Assembly (NCBI RefSeq): GCF_018613655.1
Contig: NZ_JAGGPW010000020.1
Coordinates: 533-37,994 of the forward strand
Direction: 5' to 3'
Length of the DNA stretch: 37,462 nucleotides
Origin: Planococcus sp. ISL-109
GTDB taxonomy: Bacteria > Bacillota > Bacilli > Bacillales_A > Planococcaceae
The position numbers were made by a program, and so were the translations under genes. This document shows, one piece after another, positions 1 through 7,835 of the stretch (position 1 is its first letter; each line of letters opens with the position of its first letter). The notes below the pieces were generated by a model, which saw nothing but the letters and a program-made list of their open reading frames with translations, was not told the origin of the DNA and did no database searches.

Positions 1-33
1 ACACAAAAAATATAGCCACACGAACCAAAGAAA

Positions 34-140
34 TCTAACAGCCGCCGTGCGCATACGGGTGAGCCGACGCAGTGAGACAAGTGGTTTTCTTGGCTCACTG
101 CAAGAGGCCAACCCAAAGCGAGGCGGCGGCTAGCCAGATG
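34..140 (+). repeat. Structured intergenic repeat, family 2, left copy
   Basis: This copy pairs with an inverted-orientation relative at 36921-37015: the reverse complement of that segment matches this one over most of its length. The element folds on itself. The outer arms are at 41-50 and 118-127, with one G/A mismatch and one G-T pair. Inside them GGGT..GCC at 57-65 faces GGC..ACCC at 106-114, and a 13-base arm at 69-81 faces 89-101 with one mismatch. The matching outer arms in the distant copy pair perfectly, so stem sequence differs while pairing is kept. No open reading frame of interest lies here. The rest of 1-253 holds nothing recognisable apart from the terminator at 209-241. Confidence 0.7.
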
Positions 141-208
141 TGCTAAAACTAGCGGTATAACTGTGTCACATACCGACTCCACAGATTTCAATTCAGGCTA
201 TTTAACGA

Positions 209-241
209 CATAAAAAAAACCTCCGCAGCGGCGAAGGTTTT
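209..241 (-). terminator. Rho-independent terminator of the DUF2187-like gene
   Basis: On the minus strand AACCTTCGC and GCGGAGGTT form a 9-bp stem (one G-T pair) with a short loop, followed by a run of eight T. It begins about a dozen bases after the stop codon of the 254-484 gene. Confidence 0.85.
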
Positions 242-253
242 ACTTGTTTCTTT

Positions 254-484
254 TTATTGATCTGCAACGATCTTGTATTTCTTATGTGAAATTACGGTCA
301 TATTGGAAGGAGCGCCGATTTCCTTGGCGTCTTCTGGTGAAATCTCGACGATCACCGAGTTGTCCATAATTTTGAAGATGGTTCCGTTGACGTCGACGCC
401 GTTGCGGGTGAATGAAATCCATTCGCCGATTCTGCGGGCCGCTACAAATTCAGATACTTCTTTTTCATGGGGTTGAAATGCCAT
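254..484 (-). CDS. DUF2187 family small protein (YkvS-like)
   Basis: This 76-residue protein has no signal peptide or membrane segment. The central part reads as a small beta-barrel fold: a hydrophobic strand (ISFTRNGVDVNG), a turn, then NSVIVEI, ending in a TVISHKKYKIV strand. That layout matches the DUF2187 family of Bacillales, typified by B. subtilis YkvS, whose function is unknown; the link is by recalled pattern only. The start ATG has a GAGAGG ribosome site nine bases upstream. A promoter at 525-553 and a terminator at 209-241 make it a single-gene unit downstream of ykfD, although no terminator separates ykfD from it, so read-through is possible. Confidence 0.7.
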   Translation of the reverse strand: MAFQPHEKEVSEFVAARRIGEWISFTRNGVDVNGTIFKIMDNSVIVEISPEDAKEIGAPSNMTVISHKKYKIVADQ

Positions 485-524
485 AGTTATCCACGCCTCT
501 CTATAATGAAAACCTTATTTTTTT

Positions 525-553
525 ATTATAGCATAAATTTGTGGTAATTTCAC
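525..553 (-). promoter_or_regulatory. Sigma-A-type promoter of the DUF2187-like gene
   Basis: On the minus strand GTGAAA, a 17-base spacer and a perfect TATAAT preceded by TGC (extended -10) lie 40-70 bases upstream of the start codon, immediately after the ykfD stop. Confidence 0.6.
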
Positions 554-563
554 CTGTAATCCT

Positions 564-1526
564 TTACTCATATAAATGGCAAGCGACGTAATGACCGGCT
601 TCTTTTTCCTGCCATACCGGCTTTTTCTCGGCACAGACAGACATCGCATGCGGACAGCGCGTGCGGAATACACAACCGCTTGGAGGGTTGATCGGGCTTG
701 GTAGTTCGCCTTCCAAAATGATACGTTCACGCGCTTCTTCGATGTCGGGATCCGGAATGGGGATGGCGGAAAGCAGCGCTTCTGTATACGGGTGAAGCGG
801 TTTTTCGTAAAGCTGCTCCGCGGTCGTAAGTTCCACCATATGGCCGAGGTACATGACGCCGATGCGGTCGGAGATGTATTTGACCATGCTCAAGTCATGG
901 GCGATAAACAAATAGGTCAGCCCTTTATCTTTTTGCAGCTTCTGCAAAAGCATGACGACTTGCGCCTGGACCGACACGTCGAGCGCTGAGATCGGCTCGT
1001 CTGCGATGATGAAGTCCGGGTCGAGCGACAAGGCGCGGGCGATGCCGATGCGTTGGCGTTGTCCACCGGAGAATTCATGGGGGTAGCGGTTTGCGTGGTC
1101 ACGGTTCAGCCCAACGTCTTCAAGCAATTGATGGACGCGCGCCTGCAGTTCTTTTTTGTTTTTGTAGAGTCCGTGGACTTGCATCGGCTCGGCAATGATT
1201 TCAAATACTGTTGAGCGCGGGTTGAGCGATGCGTACGGATCCTGGAAGATCATTTGCATATTGCGGAGATAGTCGAAGCGGTCTTTACCCGACATTTTGT
1301 GGATGTCGACGCCGTCGTATTCGACTTTGCCATCTGTGCTTCCGTATAGCCCCATGATCGTCCGGCCGGCTGTCGATTTGCCGCAGCCCGATTCGCCGAC
1401 CAGCCCGAACGTTTCCCCGCGCTTGATGTCGAAGGAAATGCCGTCGACCGCTTTTAAAGTCGTGTCTTTGCCAAGGTCGAAATAGCGTTTGAGTTCTTGT
1501 ACCGATAATAAAGTTTCGTTCGTCAT
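564..1526 (-). CDS. ykfD: Dipeptide/murein-peptide ABC transporter ATP-binding protein YkfD
   Basis: This cytoplasmic ATPase of the Opp/Dpp family (320 aa) would power peptide uptake together with the DppBC permease. It has a Walker A motif GESGCGKS (residues 44-51), the signature FSGGQRQR (152-159) and Walker B FIIADEP (172-178). The C-terminal oligopeptide-transporter extension carries the Cys-containing [14 protein letters not shown] segment typical of OppF-like subunits. Its ATG overlaps the ykfC stop codon (ATGA) and the ribosome site AGGAGG lies inside the end of ykfC, so the two are translationally coupled. It is the last gene of the ykf half and the OppF-type partner of DppD. The symbol comes from B. 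subtilis gene order dppABCDE-ykfABCD. Confidence 0.9.
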   Translation of the reverse strand: MTNETLLSVQELKRYFDLGKDTTLKAVDGISFDIKRGETFGLVGESGCGKSTAGRTIMGLYGSTDGKVEYDGVDIHKMSGKDRFDYLRNMQMIFQDPYASLNPRSTVFEIIAEPMQVHGLYKNKKELQARVHQLLEDVGLNRDHANRYPHEFSGGQRQRIGIARALSLDPDFIIADEPISALDVSVQAQVVMLLQKLQKDKGLTYLFIAHDLSMVKYISDRIGVMYLGHMVELTTAEQLYEKPLHPYTEALLSAIPIPDPDIEEARERIILEGELPSPINPPSGCVFRTRCPHAMSVCAEKKPVWQEKEAGHYVACHLYE

Positions 1527-2461
1527 GTTGTTTCCTCCTGTGCAAATCTACGGACGGCGCATAATTCTTTTTCATAGACCGTCCCTTCAAGACGGATGAT
1601 TTCAATGGCTTTTCCGGAAGTCGGCGAATGGATCATCAGGCCGTTGCCGTAATAGATGCTGACGTGATGAAGTTTTCCGAGCCCTTCTTCGTACGCGAAG
1701 AACAACAGGTCACCCGCTCGCCATGACGCTGCGTCGTGGCGGTCGACTGCTGTCCCCTCTACTGACTGGTCGCCTGCATCGCGGGATATGTATAAACCGT
1801 TCGCCTTTAGCATATGATGGGCGAATCCGGAACAATCGTAGCCGAAACTCGACATGCCGCCCCAGAAATATTGCAGCCCTAAAAAACGCTCTGCCGACTC
1901 ACAAATGGCTTGCCCGCTCCCGAGTGGAATCTGATCAGGCGAGGGAACAAGCTGGACGTGGCTTGATTTTATGTAGGCGTCGCCGTCCGGTGTATGGACG
2001 CAGATCAGGGATTCCGTTGCGTCTTTTACCGGCAGCAAGGTGTTGAATGGCAATATGGAGACCGGCTCGTTGTTTTGTTTCCATAATTGGGTTTTGTCGA
2101 CAGCTACCCGCGCATAGCTTTGCTCGTCGAGTGCGCCGATTTCTTTTAGATGGCTGAGCGGCACCCAGCCCGGATAGCCGCGCTCGTCTTTATTCGACGG
2201 CTGCCACAGCGAGATGATGCTCGCCCAGTCTCCATCGATTTCTTCAATCAATACCGGCTCGCCGTATAGCAGCTGCGTTTGCAGGCGATGGCTTTCGGTT
2301 AAGTCTTTGTTTTGCTGTTTGTCCATCGCTTCGCGCCATTTGTTCACATCGGGCGTGTCGGTAACGCCCTGTGCATCCACTGTGCGTACTTTTTCAGGAG
2401 AAGTCCATAAGCTCGTCACCGGAACGCTGCAGACCCACTTCGTCGATTCTGGCTGTGCCAT
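1523..2461 (-). CDS. ykfC: Gamma-D-glutamyl-L-diamino acid endopeptidase YkfC (NlpC/P60)
   Basis: This 312-residue cysteine peptidase is predicted to cut the gamma-D-Glu-diaminopimelate bond of imported murein peptides that have a free N-terminal L-Ala. The first ~175 residues look like SH3-type domains, as in B. subtilis YkfC. The C-terminal NlpC/P60 domain has the catalytic Cys210 in GYDCSGF, His266 in HHVSIYYG and a third polar residue His278 in MIHSP. There is no signal peptide, which fits cytoplasmic breakdown after import. Its start follows the ykfB stop by one base, with a GAGAGG site overlapping the ykfB end. Confidence 0.93.
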   Translation of the reverse strand: MAQPESTKWVCSVPVTSLWTSPEKVRTVDAQGVTDTPDVNKWREAMDKQQNKDLTESHRLQTQLLYGEPVLIEEIDGDWASIISLWQPSNKDERGYPGWVPLSHLKEIGALDEQSYARVAVDKTQLWKQNNEPVSILPFNTLLPVKDATESLICVHTPDGDAYIKSSHVQLVPSPDQIPLGSGQAICESAERFLGLQYFWGGMSSFGYDCSGFAHHMLKANGLYISRDAGDQSVEGTAVDRHDAASWRAGDLLFFAYEEGLGKLHHVSIYYGNGLMIHSPTSGKAIEIIRLEGTVYEKELCAVRRFAQEETT

Positions 2462-2462
2462 T

Positions 2463-3569
2463 TTATCCTCTCCGTTCGCGTAAGATTTCTAGAAAGCGCT
2501 CGGCGTCGATGCCAAGGCCCGGCTGTTGTGAAAAGCTGATTGTCCGGCCGCTATAGAGAATGCCGCCTGGCAGTAAATCCTCTTTCAACATAAGCGGTGC
2601 ATCAAAATCGAAGCGTGTAATGTTCGGTTGGCTCGCCGCGAAATGGGCTGCGGCAGATAAGCCGAGCTTCGTTTCGATCATGCTTCCGGTCATGCAGCGC
2701 ACGCCGTAACTTTCAGCGAGCGCATTGATTTTCAATGCCTGATGGATGCCACCTGCTTTCATCAATTTGATATTGATCAAATCGGCTGCGCGCAGCTCCA
2801 GGACACGCCTGGCATCGACCAGTGAAAAGACACTTTCATCAGCCATGATCGGCGTCATTGTGTGGTCTGTGACGAATTTCAAGCCTTCGATGTCTGATGC
2901 TGGAACCGGCTGCTCGATCAGTTCGATATCGAGCCCTGCCTGTTCCATTTTATTGATGATTCGCACCGCTGATTTGCGGTCCCAGCCTTGATTGGCGTCC
3001 AAGCGAAGCGTGACCTTATCTCCCACACGCTTGCGGATCGCTTTGATTCTTTCGAGATCGTTTTCCGGCGTATCGATGCCGACTTTCACTTTCAAAACAG
3101 AAAACCCGTCTTTTTCATAGACAGCTGCATCATCTGCCATTTCTTCTGGGGCATTGACCGAAACCGTGTAATCGGTTTCGACCGATTCACGGTAACCACC
3201 GAGAAATTGGGTCAGCGGTAGATTGGCGTGCTGCGCGATGAGGTCATAAAGCGCCATATCGACTGCCCCTTTGGCACTCGTATTGCCGATGAGCGTTTTA
3301 TGAAGCTTCTCAAATAGCTGTTCCCTGTGCCGTATGTCGAGGCCAATCAGCTGAGTTGCGGTCAACTGGACCGCCCGCTCAATCCCGTCCAAGGTATCAC
3401 CAGTGATGACATGTGTCGGCGGCGCTTCACCGAAACCGGAACGGCCGTCAGTTGTCGACAGGTGAACGATGATCGCTTCCGCCGCCACTACCGTCCGCAA
3501 CGCCGTTTTGAACGGCTTTTTCAATGGGACGGAAATTCGGTATGTCTCACAGGAAGACAGAACGGTCAT
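2463..3569 (-). CDS. ykfB: L-Ala-D/L-Glu epimerase YkfB
   Basis: This enolase-superfamily dipeptide epimerase (368 aa) interconverts L-Ala-D-Glu and L-Ala-L-Glu released from murein peptides, so that ordinary peptidases can finish them. The catalytic lysines sit in KVKVG (Lys162) and NIKLMKAGG (Lys268). The metal ligands are Asp191 (DANQGW), Glu219 (IEQP) and Asp244 (MADES). These positions match the residues I recall for B. subtilis YkfB. The gene lies between YkfA and YkfC with almost no spacing (one base before ykfC). The ribosome site is the GGGGG-rich end of ykfA. Confidence 0.95.
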   Translation of the reverse strand: MTVLSSCETYRISVPLKKPFKTALRTVVAAEAIIVHLSTTDGRSGFGEAPPTHVITGDTLDGIERAVQLTATQLIGLDIRHREQLFEKLHKTLIGNTSAKGAVDMALYDLIAQHANLPLTQFLGGYRESVETDYTVSVNAPEEMADDAAVYEKDGFSVLKVKVGIDTPENDLERIKAIRKRVGDKVTLRLDANQGWDRKSAVRIINKMEQAGLDIELIEQPVPASDIEGLKFVTDHTMTPIMADESVFSLVDARRVLELRAADLINIKLMKAGGIHQALKINALAESYGVRCMTGSMIETKLGLSAAAHFAASQPNITRFDFDAPLMLKEDLLPGGILYSGRTISFSQQPGLGIDAERFLEILRERRG

Positions 3570-3570
3570 A

Positions 3571-4494
3571 TTACTTGACCCCCGGCAGAATGGTCAATGT
3601 TTTTTCGTCTGCGTCGAGCCGTGCCTTCACACCGAGGGGCAGTGAGAAATTCGGTTCGCAATGGCCGATTTTAAAGCCCTTGACAACAGGCACATCCATA
3701 TCCTTAAAGTAATCGTCGAGCACTTGTGTGAGTGTCCACGATTGTTCCGGCTTTTTCGGTTCGGCGTTTTTGAAGTCGCCGATGACAATTCCCGCGACTT
3801 GCTCGAACTTGCGGGCTTGTTTTAATTGGTTGAGCATTTCATCCACTTGGTACGGCTCTTCCCCTGTATCTTCGATCAATAAGATTTTCCCTGCTGTATC
3901 GAGTTCGAATTTCGTGCCGAGGCTGCCGCGGAGAAGCGACAGGTTGCCGCCGACCAGTTCACCGTCTGCTGCGCCGCCTGATAATGTTTCAAGCGGGGAG
4001 ATGGTTTCGTCATAATGCAGTTCGAACGGCTCGAACAGCTGCCCGAACATGCGGCCGCTACGTTCATGGAATTCCGGCTTGCCGACATCAGACGCGAGCA
4101 TCGGCCCGTGGAATGTCACTAATTCCGCATACATGCCGATTGCATTATGCAAAAATGTGACGTCCGAATAGCCCCAGAACACTTTCGGGTTGTCTTTAAT
4201 TAAGCCGTAGTCGATGCGGTCCGCGAAACGAGCTGCCCCGTAGCCTCCGCCTGCACAAATGATGCCTTTCACTTCCTTGTCTTCAAACATCGCGTGAAGA
4301 TCTGCCAAGCGCTCTTCATCCGTACCGGCCAAATAGCCGTTTTTCGATTCGACCGATTTGCCCATCTTTACTTTTAGTCCCAGTTCTTCCAAAAACGGCA
4401 AAGCCTTTTTCAAGTTTTCCAAGTTCGGTGGGCTTGACGGTGAAATGACGCCGACCGTATCCCCTTTTTGCAAACGCTTCGGTATTGTGCGCAT
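3571..4494 (-). CDS. ykfA: Muramoyltetrapeptide LD-carboxypeptidase YkfA (peptidase S66)
   Basis: This S66 serine peptidase (307 aa) would remove the terminal D-Ala from murein tetrapeptides in the cytoplasm. The nucleophile is Ser110 in FWGYSDVT. The remaining triad candidates are the Glu of LLIEDTGEEP and the His of FKIGHCEPNF, all in family order. The start was placed at the internal ATG at 4494, which has AGAGGAG seven bases upstream, rather than at an ATG 12 codons earlier without a site. It is the first gene after the hairpin array and the terminator at 4553-4587, so it needs read-through or a promoter within the short 4495-4552 gap. That gap holds an AAAACT/AGTTTT inverted repeat but no convincing promoter. 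Confidence 0.93.
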   Translation of the reverse strand: MRTIPKRLQKGDTVGVISPSSPPNLENLKKALPFLEELGLKVKMGKSVESKNGYLAGTDEERLADLHAMFEDKEVKGIICAGGGYGAARFADRIDYGLIKDNPKVFWGYSDVTFLHNAIGMYAELVTFHGPMLASDVGKPEFHERSGRMFGQLFEPFELHYDETISPLETLSGGAADGELVGGNLSLLRGSLGTKFELDTAGKILLIEDTGEEPYQVDEMLNQLKQARKFEQVAGIVIGDFKNAEPKKPEQSWTLTQVLDDYFKDMDVPVVKGFKIGHCEPNFSLPLGVKARLDADEKTLTILPGVK

Positions 4495-4552
4495 ATTGCT
4501 CACTCCTCTAGTTTTCTGTTCTTCATTCATTAAAACTACCAGTTTTCCTCAA

Positions 4553-4587
4553 TGAAAAACAGAAAAGCGCGGCGCATGGCCGCGCTT
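4553..4587 (-). terminator. Terminator between dppE and ykfA (possibly bidirectional)
   Basis: AAGCGCGGC and GCCGCGCTT form a perfect 9-bp stem with a 5-base loop. On the minus strand the stem is followed by a T-rich tail, and the plus-strand side is also T-rich. Its position suggests the dpp genes are transcribed more strongly than the ykf genes. Confidence 0.75.
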
Positions 4588-4630
4588 CTGTCTTTTTCAT
4601 GCGAACTTTTCCGCTGAACGGGGGCAGTCG

Positions 4631-4752
4631 CTTTTAGTTTTATCCAGCTTCTGCGGCCTGTCTCTCGGGTCATAAGCCAATTTCCCTGTGCGGCATAGAG
4701 CGCCGCTTCGGGAACTCGGCTTATGCCTGTCGAGCCAGAACGGCCGCCTCAG
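4631..4752 (+). repeat. Family 1 hairpin repeat, unit A
   Basis: The unit starts with GCTTTTAGTTTTATCCAGCT, and the same 20 bases recur exactly 122 bases later. Nested stems pair 4653-4658 with 4742-4747 (GCGGCC/GGCCGC), CTCG 4664-4667 with CGAG 4731-4734, ATAAGCC 4672-4678 with GGCTTAT 4718-4724, TTCCC 4682-4686 with GGGAA 4710-4714, and GCGGC 4690-4694 with GCCGC 4702-4706. The core sequence is nearly the same as the copies at 23726-23856 and 29348-29484. Confidence 0.85.
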
Positions 4753-4874
4753 CTTTTAGTTTTATCCAGCTCTCACGCCCAACTCCTCGGGTCATAAGTC
4801 AACCCAGCATTGCGGCAAAGTCCGCCGCATTGCTGGTCTGCCTTATGCCTGTCGGAGCTGAACGGGCGTGATCG
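4753..4874 (+). repeat. Family 1 hairpin repeat, unit B (variant stems)
   Basis: This unit has the same 122-bp length and flank as unit A but different stem sequences. The outer stem is CACGCCC (4774-4780) with GGGCGTG (4864-4870). The inner stem is CCAGCATTGCGGC with GCCGCATTGCTGG (one T-T mismatch), and CATAAG pairs with CTTATG. Only the flanks, the CTCGGGTCATAAG segment and the TTATGCCTGTCG segment are conserved with unit A. Confidence 0.85.
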
Positions 4875-4996
4875 CTTTTAGTTTTATCCAGCTCTCACGC
4901 CCAACTCCTCGGGTCATAAGTCAACCCAGCATTGCGGCAAAGTCCGCCGCATTGCTGGTCTGCCTTATGCCTGTCGGAGCTGAACGGGCGTGATCG
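4875..4996 (+). repeat. Family 1 hairpin repeat, unit C (copy of unit B)
   Basis: By eye this unit matches unit B over all 122 bases, which indicates a recent tandem duplication. The next flank copy (from 4997) runs into the 3' end of dppE: the last four codons and the stop of dppE are themselves the flank sequence read on the minus strand. Confidence 0.88.
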
Positions 4997-4999
4997 CTT

Positions 5000-6637
5000 T
5001 TAGTTTTTATCCGCTGCTTTTAGGTCGATGTAGCCGACCGGGTGGCGGAGGATTCCTTCGACGCCTTCTTTTTGCAGCTGGACTTGGTTATAGAAATGGA
5101 TCGGGAAGATCGGCATTTCGTCCATTAGGATTTTTTCAGCTTCGATGAGTGTTTCCCAACGTGCTGCAGAATCTGTTTCTGCTTTTGCTTCAGCAATCAA
5201 TTGATCGAATTCTTCGTTGGACCATTGTGTACGGTTCATGGAAGAATCTGTGATGAAGCTTTCAAGTGCATTGACCGGGTCAGCGTAGTCATGAATGAAT
5301 GAGCTGCGTGACAATTGGTATTTGAATTCTTTTTGTTCAGATAGGAATACGCTCGCTTCGACGTTCTGAAGTTCCACGTCTACATCCAAAGCGGTTTTAA
5401 ACTGGTCTTGCAATGTTTCTGCGATGTTTTGGTGAGTATCGCTCGTTGAGTACGTAATCGTAACTGGCGGCAATTCGTCCCAGCCTTCTTCTTGCATGCC
5501 TTCTTCGAGCAATTGTTTCGCTTGTTCTGCGTCGAATTTCACCAATTCACCGGATTCGTCGCGGAATTCCTGGCCGTTCGGGCCTTCAAATCCGTAAGAT
5601 ACGAAGCCGTATGCTGGCTTTTCGCCGTTTTTCGTTACGTATTCGACGATGTCATCCTGGTTGACCGCGTAAGCAAATGCTTGACGGACTTTTTTGTTCG
5701 TGAATGGCTCATCTTCTACGTTATAACGGTAGAAATACGTACCTGCTTGGTCCATGACCATCAGTTCCGGAGAATCCTGCAGTTGCTCGGACATCTCGGA
5801 TGGAACGCTTGATACGTCAAGCTCTCCTGCTTCGTACATTTGGTATTCAGTATTCGGGTCGTTGACCATTGCCCAGTGGACTTGGTCTAAATTGACATTG
5901 TCAGCGTCCCAGTATTCAGCGTTTTTCTCGAAAACGAATTCTTCGTCATGGCTCCAAGAAGCCAAGTTGAACGGCCCGTTGCCGACAAAGCTGTCCGCTT
6001 CTGTGTGCCATTGTGGATTTTCAGTTGCTGTCGCTTCGTGGACCGGGAAGAAGCTTGGGTTTGTGATGATGTTCAGGAATGCTTCTGTCGGTTCTGTCAG
6101 TGTCACGACGAATGTTTTGTCGTCTTCTGCAGAAATTGCGATGTCTTCTGCAGAACCTTCTCCGTTATTGTACGCTTCCGCTCCTTCGATAAAGTAAGCA
6201 AGGAATGCCGCTGGAGAAGCTGTTTCCGGGTTCAGCATGTGCTGCCAAGCGAAAACGAAATCGCTCGCTGTTACCGGTTCGCCGTTTGACCAGTTCGCGT
6301 CTTCACGGATGTTGAACGTATAGGTCAATTCATCTTCAGAGACGTCGATCGATTCAGCTGTCGCTTCGACCGGCTGAGACGAATCATCAAGGCGCGTCAA
6401 GCCTTCCATCAAGTTGTTGAGTGCGCTCCACGATACAGCGTTAAAGCCGATCGATGGATCGAAAGATGTCGGTTCTTCCGCGTTGTTCATATACAATATT
6501 TTTTCGCCGCCGGAATCAGCGGTGCCTTCTTCACCTGATGCATCGGTCGTGTCTTCCCCTGCGTCGTCGCTTGCTGTACAAGCTGCGAGAACGAACACGA
6601 ACATCGCCATCAGAAACAATACGAGCCATTTCTTCAT
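5000..6637 (-). CDS. dppE: Dipeptide-binding lipoprotein DppE (SBP family 5)
   Basis: This extracellular substrate-binding protein (545 aa) is anchored to the membrane by lipid and delivers peptides to DppBC. The N-terminus is a lipoprotein signal: charged MKKW, a hydrophobic stretch, then the lipobox LAAC with Cys20 as the lipidation site. An acidic Ser/Gly/Thr-rich linker follows up to about residue 47, then a family 5 peptide-binding fold (EEPTSFDPS onward). The start was set at the ATG at 6637 with a GGGGG site seven bases upstream, removing 13 non-signal residues. The C-terminus (KAADKN) and stop coincide with a family 1 repeat flank, so the end of the gene may have been reshaped by the repeat. 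Confidence 0.93.
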   Translation of the reverse strand: MKKWLVLFLMAMFVFVLAACTASDDAGEDTTDASGEEGTADSGGEKILYMNNAEEPTSFDPSIGFNAVSWSALNNLMEGLTRLDDSSQPVEATAESIDVSEDELTYTFNIREDANWSNGEPVTASDFVFAWQHMLNPETASPAAFLAYFIEGAEAYNNGEGSAEDIAISAEDDKTFVVTLTEPTEAFLNIITNPSFFPVHEATATENPQWHTEADSFVGNGPFNLASWSHDEEFVFEKNAEYWDADNVNLDQVHWAMVNDPNTEYQMYEAGELDVSSVPSEMSEQLQDSPELMVMDQAGTYFYRYNVEDEPFTNKKVRQAFAYAVNQDDIVEYVTKNGEKPAYGFVSYGFEGPNGQEFRDESGELVKFDAEQAKQLLEEGMQEEGWDELPPVTITYSTSDTHQNIAETLQDQFKTALDVDVELQNVEASVFLSEQKEFKYQLSRSSFIHDYADPVNALESFITDSSMNRTQWSNEEFDQLIAEAKAETDSAARWETLIEAEKILMDEMPIFPIHFYNQVQLQKEGVEGILRHPVGYIDLKAADKN

Positions 6638-6694
6638 GTGATTTCCCCCTAGAGTTGATTTTATGTGAATGCGCAATTGCGCCCCCAGCCAAAA

Positions 6695-7831
6695 TTATCG
6701 TGCAAATGCACGTTCTTCAATGAGCTTCTGAGCCCGTGGATCCTGAAGCCAGCAATCCACGTTATGCGTTTTGGATAATGCCGTTTTCTCTGGATAGACA
6801 TTCGTGCAGACGTCCATCGCAAATGGGCAGCGTGCTGCAAATGGGCAGCCCGCGGGTGGTGCGAATAAATCCGGCGGCGTCCCGTCGATCGGCTTGAGTT
6901 CTCCTCCAGCCAAATCAAGGCGCGGAACGGAATTCAACAAGCCTTGCGTGTAAGGATGTTGCGGCGTATAGAAAATTTCACGCTTGTCGCCGGTTTCGAT
7001 CACTTTGCCGGCATACATGACAGCGATGCGGTCGGCGATTTTCGCAACGACGCCGAGGTCGTGGGTGATCAAAATGATCGAGACACCAGTTTTCGCTTGG
7101 ATCTCGTCGAACAATTCCAAGATCTGCGCTTGGATGGTCACGTCGAGCGCTGTCGTCGGTTCGTCCGCAATCAATAGTTCCGGCTCGCAGATCAAGGCGA
7201 TTGCAATGACGATGCGCTGGCGCATCCCGCCGGAAAATTGGTGCGGGTATTGTTTCAGTCGTTCGTCCGGGTTCGGGATGCCGACCAGATGAAGCATATC
7301 GATTGCGCGCTGCTTCGCTTCACTTTTGCTTAAGTTCTTGTGCTGCTTGACGCCTTCTGTCAATTGCTCGCCGATCGTCAAGGTCGGGTTGAGCGCGGTC
7401 ATTGGATCCTGGAAAATCATCGAAATGTCGACGCCTTGGATTTTACGCATCTCTTTTTTCGACAGCTTCGTGAGATCCTGTTTTTTGAAATGGACGCCTT
7501 TTGAGCTTATTTTTCCGGGCGGCTGCTGGATCAAGCCCATAATGGCGTTAGAGGTGACGGATTTTCCACAGCCCGACTCCCCGACGATCGCCAAGGTTTC
7601 CCCTTTATACAGCTCGAAGTTGACGCCGCGCACGGCTTGGACGGTGCCGCCGTATGTACTGAACGTCACATGGAGATCTTCTACGGATAGAATCCGCTCA
7701 TCGGTCACCGTCTTGTGCTTGTTGTTTTTAACGATTTTTCCTCGTTTGCCGAAATGGTCGACGGGGTCGATATCCGCCCCGTCTTCGAGGCGTGTACGTG
7801 CCAACTCTTCAGCTAATTGCTTTCCTGTCAT
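6695..7831 (-). CDS. dppD: Dipeptide ABC transporter ATP-binding protein DppD, N-terminally extended
   Basis: This OppD-type ATPase (378 aa) has Walker A GESGCGKS (residues 84-91), the signature FSGGMRQR and Walker B LLIADEP. The C-terminal oligopeptide-transporter domain contains CPFAARCPFAMDVC. About 45 residues precede the usual start region (ILSVEDLHVTF). They are charged, contain HFGKRGKIVKNNKHK, and are not part of B. subtilis DppD as I remember it. The long start is kept because its ATG has a GAGGAAG site overlapping the dppC end, while the only internal candidate (a GTG near residue 42) lacks a well-placed site. dppC lies four bases upstream. Confidence 0.92.
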   Translation of the reverse strand: MTGKQLAEELARTRLEDGADIDPVDHFGKRGKIVKNNKHKTVTDERILSVEDLHVTFSTYGGTVQAVRGVNFELYKGETLAIVGESGCGKSVTSNAIMGLIQQPPGKISSKGVHFKKQDLTKLSKKEMRKIQGVDISMIFQDPMTALNPTLTIGEQLTEGVKQHKNLSKSEAKQRAIDMLHLVGIPNPDERLKQYPHQFSGGMRQRIVIAIALICEPELLIADEPTTALDVTIQAQILELFDEIQAKTGVSIILITHDLGVVAKIADRIAVMYAGKVIETGDKREIFYTPQHPYTQGLLNSVPRLDLAGGELKPIDGTPPDLFAPPAGCPFAARCPFAMDVCTNVYPEKTALSKTHNVDCWLQDPRAQKLIEERAFAR

Positions 7832-7835
7832 GTCT

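Larger units (their letters stand above)
4495..4999. other. Gene-free spacer between dppE and ykfA
   Basis: The spacer holds the terminator at 4553-4587 and then three head-to-tail 122-bp hairpin units (4631-4996). A remnant of a further unit's right end lies at about 4612-4630. No coding potential was seen. Confidence 0.8.

Noticed and set aside
4631..4996. CRISPR-like array suggested by regular 122-base spacing
   Set aside because: The units are whole-element duplications with internal stems; there are no short repeats with unique spacers and no cas genes.
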